From: Pseudomonas sp. RIT288
GTDB taxonomy: Bacteria > Pseudomonadota > Gammaproteobacteria > Pseudomonadales > Pseudomonadaceae
Length of the DNA: 64,000 nucleotides
Assembly (NCBI RefSeq): GCF_000631985.1
Contig: NZ_JFYN01000001.1
Location: 62,001-126,000 of the forward strand
Direction: 5' to 3'
The notes under the pieces are model-generated. The model saw nothing but the letters and a program-made list of their open reading frames with translations, was not told the DNA's origin and did no database searches. Every line of letters starts with the position of its first letter. Position 1 is the stretch's first letter. A program made the translations under genes and the position numbers. Below are positions 57,456-64,000 of the stretch, in pieces.

Positions 57456-58706
57456 TTAGTGGGCAACCGCAGCAGCGCCGTGTTCATCGATCAACGCACC
57501 GTTGTGGAAACGGTCGATGGAGAAAGGTGCAGCCAATGGGTGCATTTCACCCTTGGCCAGACTCGCGGCAAACACGTTGCCCGAGCCAGGAGTTGCCTTG
57601 AAGCCACCGGTGCCCCAACCGCAGTTGAAGAACATGTTCGGTACCGGGGTTTTCGAAATGATCGGGCAAGCGTCCGGCGTGGTGTCGACGATGCCGCCCC
57701 ACTGGCGGTTCATGCGCACCCGCGACAGCACCGGGAACATCTCGACGATGGCCTGGATGGTGTGCTCGATCACCGGGTACGAACCGCGCTGGCCGTAGCC
57801 GTTGTAGCCGTCGATACCGGCGCCGATCACCAGGTCGCCCTTGTCCGACTGGCTGATGTAACCGTGCACGGCGTTGGACATGATCACGCTGTCGATAATC
57901 GGTTTGATCGGCTCGGACACCAGCGCTTGCAGCGGGTGAGATTCGATCGGCAGACGGAAACCGGCGAGCTTGGCCATGTGCCCGGAGTTACCGGCGGTGA
58001 CCACACCGACACGCTTGGCGCCGATGAAACCCTTGTTGGTCTCAACGCCGATGCACACGCCGTTTTCCTTGCGGAAACCGATGACTTCGGTCTGCTGGAT
58101 CAGGTCCACGCCCAAGGCATCGGCGGCACGGGCAAAGCCCCAGGCCACGGCATCGTGACGGGCGACGCCACCACGACGCTGAACGGTCGCGCCCATCACC
58201 GGGTAGCGGGTGTTTTTCGAGCAGTCGAGGTAAGGAATCTCGTCCGCCACTTGCTTGGCATTGAGCAGTTCGCCGTCGACGCCATTGAGGCGGTTGGCGC
58301 TGACCCGACGCTCGGAATCACGGATGTCCTGCAGGGTGTGGCACAGGTTGTAAACGCCGCGCTGGGAGAACATCACGTTGTAGTTCAGGTCCTGCGACAG
58401 GCCTTCCCACAATTTCATCGCGTGTTCGTACAGGTGCGCCGACTCGTCCCACAGGTAGTTGGAACGCACGATGGTGGTGTTGCGCGCGGTGTTGCCGCCG
58501 CCCAGCCAGCCCTTTTCGACCACGGCCACGTTGGTGATGCCGTGCTCTTTCGCCAGATAGTAGGCGGTCGCCAGACCGTGCCCGCCGCCGCCAACGATGA
58601 CCACGTCGTAGACCTTCTTCGGCGTCGGCGTGCGCCACATGCGCTGCCAGTTCTCGTGGTGGCTGAGGGAGTGTTTGAAGAGGCCGAAGCCCGAATAGCG
58701 TTGCAT
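57456..58706 (-). CDS. soxB: Sarcosine oxidase beta subunit SoxB
   Basis: 416 residues from [19 protein letters not shown] at 58706; an ATG two codons upstream is nearer the GGAG site and cannot be excluded. FAD-binding DAO fold: [21 protein letters not shown] near residue 30. The conserved stretch [19 protein letters not shown] binds the flavin (covalent FMN site is a nearby His in the family). It oxidises sarcosine, releasing glycine. Confidence 0.96.
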   Translation of the reverse strand: MQRYSGFGLFKHSLSHHENWQRMWRTPTPKKVYDVVIVGGGGHGLATAYYLAKEHGITNVAVVEKGWLGGGNTARNTTIVRSNYLWDESAHLYEHAMKLWEGLSQDLNYNVMFSQRGVYNLCHTLQDIRDSERRVSANRLNGVDGELLNAKQVADEIPYLDCSKNTRYPVMGATVQRRGGVARHDAVAWGFARAADALGVDLIQQTEVIGFRKENGVCIGVETNKGFIGAKRVGVVTAGNSGHMAKLAGFRLPIESHPLQALVSEPIKPIIDSVIMSNAVHGYISQSDKGDLVIGAGIDGYNGYGQRGSYPVIEHTIQAIVEMFPVLSRVRMNRQWGGIVDTTPDACPIISKTPVPNMFFNCGWGTGGFKATPGSGNVFAASLAKGEMHPLAAPFSIDRFHNGALIDEHGAAAVAH

Positions 58707-58726
58707 AGTCATTTACTCCAAACCGC

Positions 58727-59980
58727 TCAGCGATAAACCGGGTAGTCGGCGCACAGTGCCGCGACGTTCTTGGCCACATTCGCTTCAACGTCGGCGTCAC
58801 CGAGGTTGTCGAGGATGTCGCAGATCCAGCCGGCCAGCACTTCGCACTGGGCGACCTTGAAGCCACGCGTGGTGACGGCCGGGGTGCCGATGCGCAGGCC
58901 CGAGGTCACGAACGGCGACTGCGGGTCGTTCGGCACGGCGTTCTTGTTGACGGTAATGTGTGCGCGGCCAAGGGCAGCGTCAGCATCTTTGCCGGTCAGC
59001 CCCTGACGGATCAGGCTGACCAGGAACAGGTGGTTGTCGGTACCGCCAGACACTACATCGTAGCCACGTTTGATAAACACGCTGGCCATCGCCTGAGCGT
59101 TGTCGATCACTTGCTGCTGATAGGCCTTGAAGCCGGGCTCCAGCGCTTCCTTGAAGCACACCGCTTTACCGGCGATGACGTGCATCAGCGGGCCGCCCTG
59201 GGCACCGGGGAATACCGCGGCGTTGAGCTTCTTCTCGATCTCTTCGTTGGACTTGGCCAGGATCAGCCCGCCACGCGGACCGCGCAGGGTCTTGTGCGTG
59301 GTGGTGGTGACCACGTCGGCGTACGGCAGCGGATTCGGGTACAGGCCAGCAGCGACCAGACCGGCGACGTGGGCCATGTCGACGAACAGCAGCGCACCGA
59401 CCTTGTCGGCGATCTGACGGAAACGCGGGAAATCCAGGGTCTTGGAGTAGGCGGAGAAACCGGCAACGATCATCTTCGGCTTGCACTCGACGGCCAGACG
59501 CTCGACTTCGTCGTAATCGATCAACCCGGTATCGGTATTGATGCCGTACTGCACCGCGTTGTAGAGCTTGCCCGAGGACGACACTTTCGCACCGTGGGTC
59601 AGGTGACCGCCGTGGGCCAGGCTCATGCCGAGAATGGTGTCGCCCGGCTGGATCAGCGCCAGGTACACGGCGCTGTTGGCCGAGGAACCGGAGTGTGGCT
59701 GGACGTTGGCGTAATCGGCGCCGAACAGCTGCTTGGCGCGCTCGATGGCCAGCGCTTCGACTTTATCCACATGCTCGCAGCCGCCGTAGTAGCGCTTGCC
59801 CGGATAACCTTCGGCGTATTTGTTGGTCAGGCCGCTGCCCTGCGCTTGCATCACGCGTTTGCTGGTGTAGTTCTCCGACGCGATCAGCTCGATGTGATCT
59901 TCCTGACGTTGCTCCTCGGCATTCATCGCCACCAGCAGTGCATCGTCGTAACCCTGGATCTGGTCTTGCTTGCTGAACAT
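58727..59980 (-). CDS. glyA: Serine hydroxymethyltransferase GlyA
   Basis: 417 residues from [16 protein letters not shown] at 59980, with GGGAGAG upstream. Schiff-base lysine in [13 protein letters not shown]; tetrahydrofolate contacts in LIASENYTS. Links the glycine and methylene-THF produced by SoxBDAG to serine. First gene of the glyA-soxBDAG-purU-fdhA block, equivalent to glyA1 of P. aeruginosa, where sarcosine-responsive regulators (SouR, GbdR) act. Confidence 0.95.
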   Translation of the reverse strand: MFSKQDQIQGYDDALLVAMNAEEQRQEDHIELIASENYTSKRVMQAQGSGLTNKYAEGYPGKRYYGGCEHVDKVEALAIERAKQLFGADYANVQPHSGSSANSAVYLALIQPGDTILGMSLAHGGHLTHGAKVSSSGKLYNAVQYGINTDTGLIDYDEVERLAVECKPKMIVAGFSAYSKTLDFPRFRQIADKVGALLFVDMAHVAGLVAAGLYPNPLPYADVVTTTTHKTLRGPRGGLILAKSNEEIEKKLNAAVFPGAQGGPLMHVIAGKAVCFKEALEPGFKAYQQQVIDNAQAMASVFIKRGYDVVSGGTDNHLFLVSLIRQGLTGKDADAALGRAHITVNKNAVPNDPQSPFVTSGLRIGTPAVTTRGFKVAQCEVLAGWICDILDNLGDADVEANVAKNVAALCADYPVYR

Positions 59981-60023
59981 CGCGTCTCTCCCAGCGGCAT
60001 CTGTGCGCCATTCGTCTCGGTAA

Positions 60024-60047
60024 GGCACTGGCAATGAAGGCAGTGCC
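60024..60047. promoter_or_regulatory. Inverted repeat in the glyA leader
   Basis: GGCACTG (60024-60030), ten bases, CAGTGCC (60041-60047), 44 bases upstream of the glyA start on the minus strand. It could be an RNA hairpin in the leader or an operator. No glycine riboswitch shape is visible. Confidence 0.45.
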
Positions 60048-60150
60048 CTTTGATGCCGATGGTATGACCGGCGCAGACAGCTCAAATGCCTGCGGACGCC
60101 ACGCAAAGGTGCGTTTACGACATGGCGGGAAATGACTCGGAGAATGCCTT

Positions 60151-60237
60151 CCCCTGTAGGAGCTGCCGAAGGCTGCGATCTTTTGATCTTGAAAATCAAA
60201 GCCAAAAGATCGCAGCCTTCGGCAGCTCCTACAGGGG
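60151..60237. repeat. REP pair, family C
   Basis: Near-perfect palindrome from CCCCTGTAGG to CCTACAGGGG; it touches the TraX stop codon. Confidence 0.93.
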
Positions 60238-60948
60238 TTATGCGAGCAACTGCCGGATGGCGAGCAGCAGCAGGAAATGGGCGGGGTAGAGGGCGTAAGC
60301 CCAGCGCCGCATTGGCGGTGGCTGGAGATGTCGCACATGTCGCAACAGGAACATTCCCAGCACTGGCGCACACAGACAGGTGGCAATGCCAAGGACCGCA
60401 ACGCTACTGCCGAACCTTGCCGAGTCGTAAAGCACTTGCCATTGATTCGCTGCGAGACAAATCAATCCCGGCACCAAGCTGAAATACCAGGGACGGCGAA
60501 ACACCAGCAACATCGCCAGCGGCAACAGAACGCCGAAGAACCCGAACATCAGTCGCTCCGGAAAAACAGCGGCCAGCACCAACGCAGCGACACCCGGTAA
60601 TCGCGACATGATCGAGGGATCCTGCCACCCCCGCGCCACCAGCAACCCCAGTGCCAGCGTAGGCATCACGTTCAAGGTGTCGGGATCAGGAATGTACAAA
60701 CGGTACGGAATCTCACTGACCGCACTGAACAGCAGCAGCCAGCCCAGATAGCGCCACTCGGTCTTCTGCGCACCGGCCCGGCACAGGTTCGCCGCCATCG
60801 CCAGACAGAACCACGGGAATGCCAGACGCCCCGGCACATACAGCCAATCGGCGCTGATCCCGACATATCGCAGGTGATCGAGCAGCATGCTCAGCAGCGC
60901 CAGCCACTTGAGCAGATCCAGCGCGCCGTCGCGTTTAGTCACGTGCAT
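60238..60948 (-). CDS. TraX family membrane protein
   Basis: 236 residues from [19 protein letters not shown] at 60948. About seven or eight hydrophobic helices; begins with the TraX signature of a charged start and [23 protein letters not shown]. In F plasmids TraX N-acetylates pilin, but chromosomal homologues occur widely and no pilin or transfer gene lies here. Putative membrane acetyltransferase of unknown target. Confidence 0.85.
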   Translation of the reverse strand: MHVTKRDGALDLLKWLALLSMLLDHLRYVGISADWLYVPGRLAFPWFCLAMAANLCRAGAQKTEWRYLGWLLLFSAVSEIPYRLYIPDPDTLNVMPTLALGLLVARGWQDPSIMSRLPGVAALVLAAVFPERLMFGFFGVLLPLAMLLVFRRPWYFSLVPGLICLAANQWQVLYDSARFGSSVAVLGIATCLCAPVLGMFLLRHVRHLQPPPMRRWAYALYPAHFLLLLAIRQLLA

Positions 60949-61074
60949 AATCGGGTAACAAACTGGTAATTTTCTGACAGCGACATCCCGTGTGCTCCCC
61001 GGAAGATCTTCGGTAAAGTGCGCACCCTCATTGACCACGAGCCTTCACAAGAGTCTCGACCACGGAAGCCGGCC

Positions 61075-62115
61075 ATGACCGACAAGAGCCAACAATTCGC
61101 CAGCGACAACTATTCCGGTATCTGCCCTGAAGCCTGGGCCGCCATGGAACAGGCCAACCATGGCCACCAGCGCGCTTATGGCGACGATGAATGGACCGCA
61201 CGCGCGGCCGACCATTTCCGCAAGTTGTTCGAAACCGATTGCGAAGTGTTTTTCGCCTTCAACGGCACCGCCGCCAACTCGCTGGCGCTGTCGTCGCTGT
61301 GCCAGAGTTACCACAGCGTGATCTGCTCGGAAACCGCTCACGTCGAAACCGACGAATGCGGCGCGCCGGAATTTTTCTCCAACGGCTCGAAACTGCTGAT
61401 CGCCGGCACCGAAAACGGCAAGATCACCCCGCAGTCGATCCGCGAAGTCGCGCTCAAGCGCCAGGACATCCATTACCCGAAACCGCGCGTCGTGACCCTG
61501 ACTCAGGCCACCGAAGTCGGCAGCGTCTACACCCCGGAAGAAGTCCGCGCCATCAGCGCCACCTGCAAAGAGCTGGGCCTGCACCTGCACATGGACGGCG
61601 CGCGGTTCTCCAACGCCTGCGCGTTCCTCGGCTGCTCGCCAGCCGACCTGACCTGGAAGGCCGGCGTCGATGTGCTGTGCTTCGGCGGCACCAAGAACGG
61701 CATGGCGGTGGGTGAAGCGATCCTGTTCTTCAACCACAAACTGGCCGAAGACTTCGATTACCGCTGCAAACAGGCCGGTCAACTGGCGTCGAAAATGCGC
61801 TTCCTCTCGGCACCGTGGGTCGGCATCCTCGAAAACGACGCCTGGCTCAAATACGCTCGCCACGCCAACCACTGCGCGCAACTGCTGGCCGAGCTGGTCA
61901 GCGACATTCCGGGCGTGGAACTGATGTTCCCGGTGCAGGCCAACGGCGTATTCCTGCAACTCTCGGAACCGGCCATCGCCGCCCTGACCGCGAAAAACTG
62001 GCGTTTCTACACCTTCATCGGCAAGGGCGGCGCACGCTTCATGTGCTCGTGGGACACCGAAGAGGAACGCGTACGCGAACTGGCCCGCGACATCCGCGAA
62101 GTCATGTCCGCCTGA
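61075..62115 (+). CDS. ltaE: Low-specificity L-threonine aldolase
   Basis: 346 residues from MTDKSQQFASDNYSGICPE at 61075, with CGGAAG upstream. PLP enzyme: HMDGARFSNACAF binds the cofactor and the lysine is in FGGTKNGMAVGEA. Splits L-threonine and allo-threonine to glycine and acetaldehyde, adding to the glycine pool next to glyA. P. aeruginosa carries ltaA in the same place. Confidence 0.93.
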   Translation: MTDKSQQFASDNYSGICPEAWAAMEQANHGHQRAYGDDEWTARAADHFRKLFETDCEVFFAFNGTAANSLALSSLCQSYHSVICSETAHVETDECGAPEFFSNGSKLLIAGTENGKITPQSIREVALKRQDIHYPKPRVVTLTQATEVGSVYTPEEVRAISATCKELGLHLHMDGARFSNACAFLGCSPADLTWKAGVDVLCFGGTKNGMAVGEAILFFNHKLAEDFDYRCKQAGQLASKMRFLSAPWVGILENDAWLKYARHANHCAQLLAELVSDIPGVELMFPVQANGVFLQLSEPAIAALTAKNWRFYTFIGKGGARFMCSWDTEEERVRELARDIREVMSA

Positions 62116-62125
62116 TTCCGCCCCT

Positions 62126-62218
62126 CCCCTGTAGGAGCTGCCGCAGGCTGCGATCTTTTGATTCTGTTTTTCAGGATCAAGATCAAAAGATCGCAGCCTG
62201 CGGCAGCTCCTACAGGGA
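62126..62218. repeat. REP pair, family C
   Basis: Palindrome after ltaE with CTGCGG-type cores on both arms. Confidence 0.92.
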
Positions 62219-62265
62219 TGGCGATGACTCTTGGTCTACATTGTCTGTCGAGCCTCCGCTCACAT

Positions 62266-62273
62266 AACAATAA
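62266..62273 (+). promoter_or_regulatory. Crc/Hfq CA-motif abutting the SDR ribosome site
   Basis: AACAATAA fits AAnAAnAA and ends two bases before the CAGGAG site of the gene at 62288. Confidence 0.55.
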
Positions 62274-62287
62274 GCAGGAGCATCGGC

Positions 62288-63112
62288 ATGTCGCTACAAG
62301 GCAAAACCCTGTTCATCACCGGCGCCAGCCGTGGCATCGGGCGTGAGATTGCGCTACGGGCCGCGAAGGACGGGGCCAATATCGTGATTGCGGCCAAAAG
62401 CGCCGAAGCCCATCCCAAACTGCCCGGCACCATCTACAGCGTCGCCGCAGAAGTCGAAGCCGCTGGCGGCAAGGCATTGGCGCTGCAACTGGACGTGCGT
62501 GATGAAGAGGCGGTGCGCAGTGCGCTGGCCCAGGCCAATGAGCATTTCGGTGGCATCGATGCGCTGGTCAATAACGCCGGGGCGATCAAACTCACTGGTG
62601 TGCAGCACATCGAACTCAAGCGTTTCGACCTGATGCACCAGATCAACACCCGCGCGGTGCTGCTGTGCAGCCAGGCCGCCCTGCCCTATCTGAAGAAATC
62701 CGCCGGACACATCCTCAACCTCTCACCGCCGCTGAACCTGGCAAGCAAATGGTTCGCCCAATACAGCCCCTACACCGTGACCAAGTACGGTATGAGCATG
62801 CTGACCGTGGGCATGAGCGAGGAATTCGCCAGTTACGGGATCAGCGTCAATTCGCTGTGGCCGCAGACGATGATTGCCACGGCGGCGATCGAATTTCAGC
62901 TGGGCAACCGGGAGTCATTCAAGCATGCGCGCACGCCGGCGATCATGGCGGATGCGGCGCATGTGATCCTGAGCAGCCGCCAACGGCAGATCACTGGCAG
63001 GCTGTTGATTGATGAGGAGATTTTGCGCGAGAGCGGCGTGACCGAGTTCGACCATTACCGTTTCGAGCCGGACAGCAACGCAACCCTGATGCCTGACCTG
63101 TTCGTGGATTGA
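62288..63112 (+). CDS. Short-chain dehydrogenase/reductase (HSDL2-like)
   Basis: 274 residues from the ATG at 62288 with AGGAG nine bases upstream. NAD(P) motif TGASRGIGREIALRAAKDG, the NNAG motif (LVNNAGAI), Ser in HILNLSPPL and the YxxxK pair in YTVTKYGMSM. The sequence after the K, with NSLWPQTMIATAA, is typical of HSDL2-type reductases. Substrate unknown; possibly an acyl or hydroxysteroid-like compound. Confidence 0.88.
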   Translation: MSLQGKTLFITGASRGIGREIALRAAKDGANIVIAAKSAEAHPKLPGTIYSVAAEVEAAGGKALALQLDVRDEEAVRSALAQANEHFGGIDALVNNAGAIKLTGVQHIELKRFDLMHQINTRAVLLCSQAALPYLKKSAGHILNLSPPLNLASKWFAQYSPYTVTKYGMSMLTVGMSEEFASYGISVNSLWPQTMIATAAIEFQLGNRESFKHARTPAIMADAAHVILSSRQRQITGRLLIDEEILRESGVTEFDHYRFEPDSNATLMPDLFVD

Positions 63113-63120
63113 AACACCGT

Positions 63121-63210
63121 CCCTGTAGGAGCTGCCGAAGGCTGCGATCTTTTGATCTTGTTTTTAAGATCAGGATCAAAAGATCGCAGCCTGCGGCAGC
63201 TCCTACAGGG
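63121..63210. repeat. REP pair, family C, mixed cores
   Basis: Left arm has the CGAAGG core and right arm the CTGCGG-type core, so the arms are not identical copies. Confidence 0.92.
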
Positions 63211-63217
63211 ATCCGGC

Positions 63218-64000
63218 TCAGAACTCGATTCTGACGTCACCTTTAGGCACGCTGCAGCACGACAAGATAAACCCTTCCGCCTCGTCGTCCTCGGTAATCC
63301 CGCCGTTGTGCTCCATCTCCACCTCGCCCCCAAGCTTCATCACCTTGCACGTCCCGCAGATCCCCATACCGCAGGCTTTCGGAATCATCAGGCCAAGCTT
63401 GGCCGCCGCCGCGTGCACGGTTTCGCCCGGGGCCACGCGAATGCTCTTGCCGGAGGCGGTGAATTCGACCTGATGCAGGTCCGCTGCATCGATTTCCGGT
63501 GCCTCGGCAGCCTGCTCGGCCTGTTCCACCGCATCGGCGCGGGCCTCTGGCGGCGTGGCGCCGAAGGATTCCTCGTGATAACGCGACATGTCGTAGCCGG
63601 CGGCTTCGAGCAGACGCTTGACCGCGTTCATGTACGGCGTCGGGCCGCAGCAGAACACTTCACGCTCGAGGAAGTCGGGAACCATCAGTTCCAGCATCTT
63701 GTGATTGAGGTAGCCGCGATAGCCGGCCCACGGCTCGCCCAGCCCGTGTTTCTCGCAGATCAGGTGCAGGCTGAAGTTGTCGATCCGCGACGCCATGTGC
63801 TCCAGCTCGCGGTGGTAAATGATGTCTTTTGGCGAGCGCGCGCTGTGGATGAAGGTCATGTCGACATTGGCGTTGGTGTCGTAGAACCAGCGCGCCATCG
63901 ACATGCACGGGGTGATCCCCACGCCGCCGCTGAGATACAGCACTTTCGGGCTCGGGAAATCAATGGCGTTGAACAGCCCGACCGGCCCGTGCACCGCCAA
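63218..64000 (-). CDS. gbcB: Glycine betaine monooxygenase reductase GbcB, 5' part outside the window
   Basis: About 260 C-terminal residues of a protein of about 366 are visible; the frame runs off the end. NAD-binding segment KVLYLSGGVGITPCMSMARW, FCCGPTPYMNAVKRLLEAAGY, then the C-terminal [2Fe-2S] ferredoxin with CGMGICGTCKVMKLGGEV and SCCSVPKG. GbcB passes electrons from NADH to the Rieske oxygenase GbcA, which demethylates glycine betaine to dimethylglycine. The call rests on its place 3 kb from the sarcosine operon; a generic ferredoxin reductase is the alternative. Confidence 0.85.
   Translation of the reverse strand: MAVHGPVGLFNAIDFPSPKVLYLSGGVGITPCMSMARWFYDTNANVDMTFIHSARSPKDIIYHRELEHMASRIDNFSLHLICEKHGLGEPWAGYRGYLNHKMLELMVPDFLEREVFCCGPTPYMNAVKRLLEAAGYDMSRYHEESFGATPPEARADAVEQAEQAAEAPEIDAADLHQVEFTASGKSIRVAPGETVHAAAAKLGLMIPKACGMGICGTCKVMKLGGEVEMEHNGGITEDDEAEGFILSCCSVPKGDVRIEF

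Noticed and set aside
58958..60037. 359-codon frame opposite glyA
   Set aside because: Antisense shadow; GlyA is full length with its catalytic lysine.
60238..60948. TraX gene as evidence of an integrated conjugative element
   Set aside because: No transfer, integrase or att-like sequence lies nearby and the base composition is like that of its neighbours.
5945..63210. The many short palindromic repeats as a CRISPR array
   Set aside because: The repeats are dispersed, inverted pairs in intergenic gaps with no regular spacers and no cas genes.

Overview
The window is chromosomal DNA of a Pseudomonas of the P. fluorescens group. It is GC-rich, carries complete PQQ, biotin and sarcosine-catabolism loci in pseudomonad order, and is studded with the REP palindromes known from P. 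fluorescens genomes. There are no tRNA or rRNA genes, no CRISPR array, no insertion sequence, no prophage and no plasmid-type gene block. The gene order, as remembered and not searched, follows two parts of the P. aeruginosa chromosome: the PA0460-PA0530 region in the first 49 kb and the PA5411-PA5421 region in the last 13 kb.

Region 1 (1-10.1 kb, + strand): the 3' part of davB and davA (lysine to 5-aminovalerate), then pqqF, the 24-residue precursor gene pqqA with its attenuator hairpin, pqqB, pqqC, pqqD, pqqE and an S9 peptidase. Region 2 (10.1-18.6 kb): a 52-residue Pmp3-type membrane protein, a class III aminotransferase divergent from a LysR regulator, then the small RNA gene rsmY with a perfect GacA box, followed by two acyl-CoA dehydrogenases flanking a membrane diguanylate cyclase. 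The second dehydrogenase has a double PsrA-type operator. Region 3 (18.6-24.4 kb): a small flagellar-rod-like protein and the bioBFHCD operon, with a BirA-type operator placed inside the start of the divergent comF gene.

Region 4 (24.5-36.7 kb): a ModE-like regulator, a Tat-exported PhoX protein, srkA, rarD, a GcvR-like protein, malate synthase G, a receiver-only response regulator, and a two-gene unit of a cNMP/CBS/DUF294 protein plus a DnaQ-type exonuclease with a Crc/Hfq-type motif before its start. Region 5 (36.7-43.2 kb): a cell-surface-signalling iron system (ECF sigma, FecR, TonB-dependent transducer receptor) followed by a PepSY protein, a 59-residue membrane protein and a glutathione S-transferase. 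Region 6 (43.3-50.8 kb): creB-creC-creD, a retropepsin-like protein, an acyltransferase, a DUF2780 protein and an ECF sigma/anti-sigma pair.

Region 7 (50.9-64 kb): glyA-soxBDAG-purU-fdhA on the minus strand, which together oxidise sarcosine to glycine, load the one-carbon unit on folate, release it as formate and clear formaldehyde. Then come a TraX-like protein, a threonine aldolase, an SDR oxidoreductase and the 3' part of gbcB (glycine betaine demethylation), which supplies the same pathway from above.

Twenty-one REP clusters of four sequence families, plus one variant, fill most intergenic gaps, about one per 3 kb. Several lie inside operons. Three short genes (pqqA, the Pmp3 protein and the 59-residue protein) and rsmY were found by reading the intergenic sequence directly.
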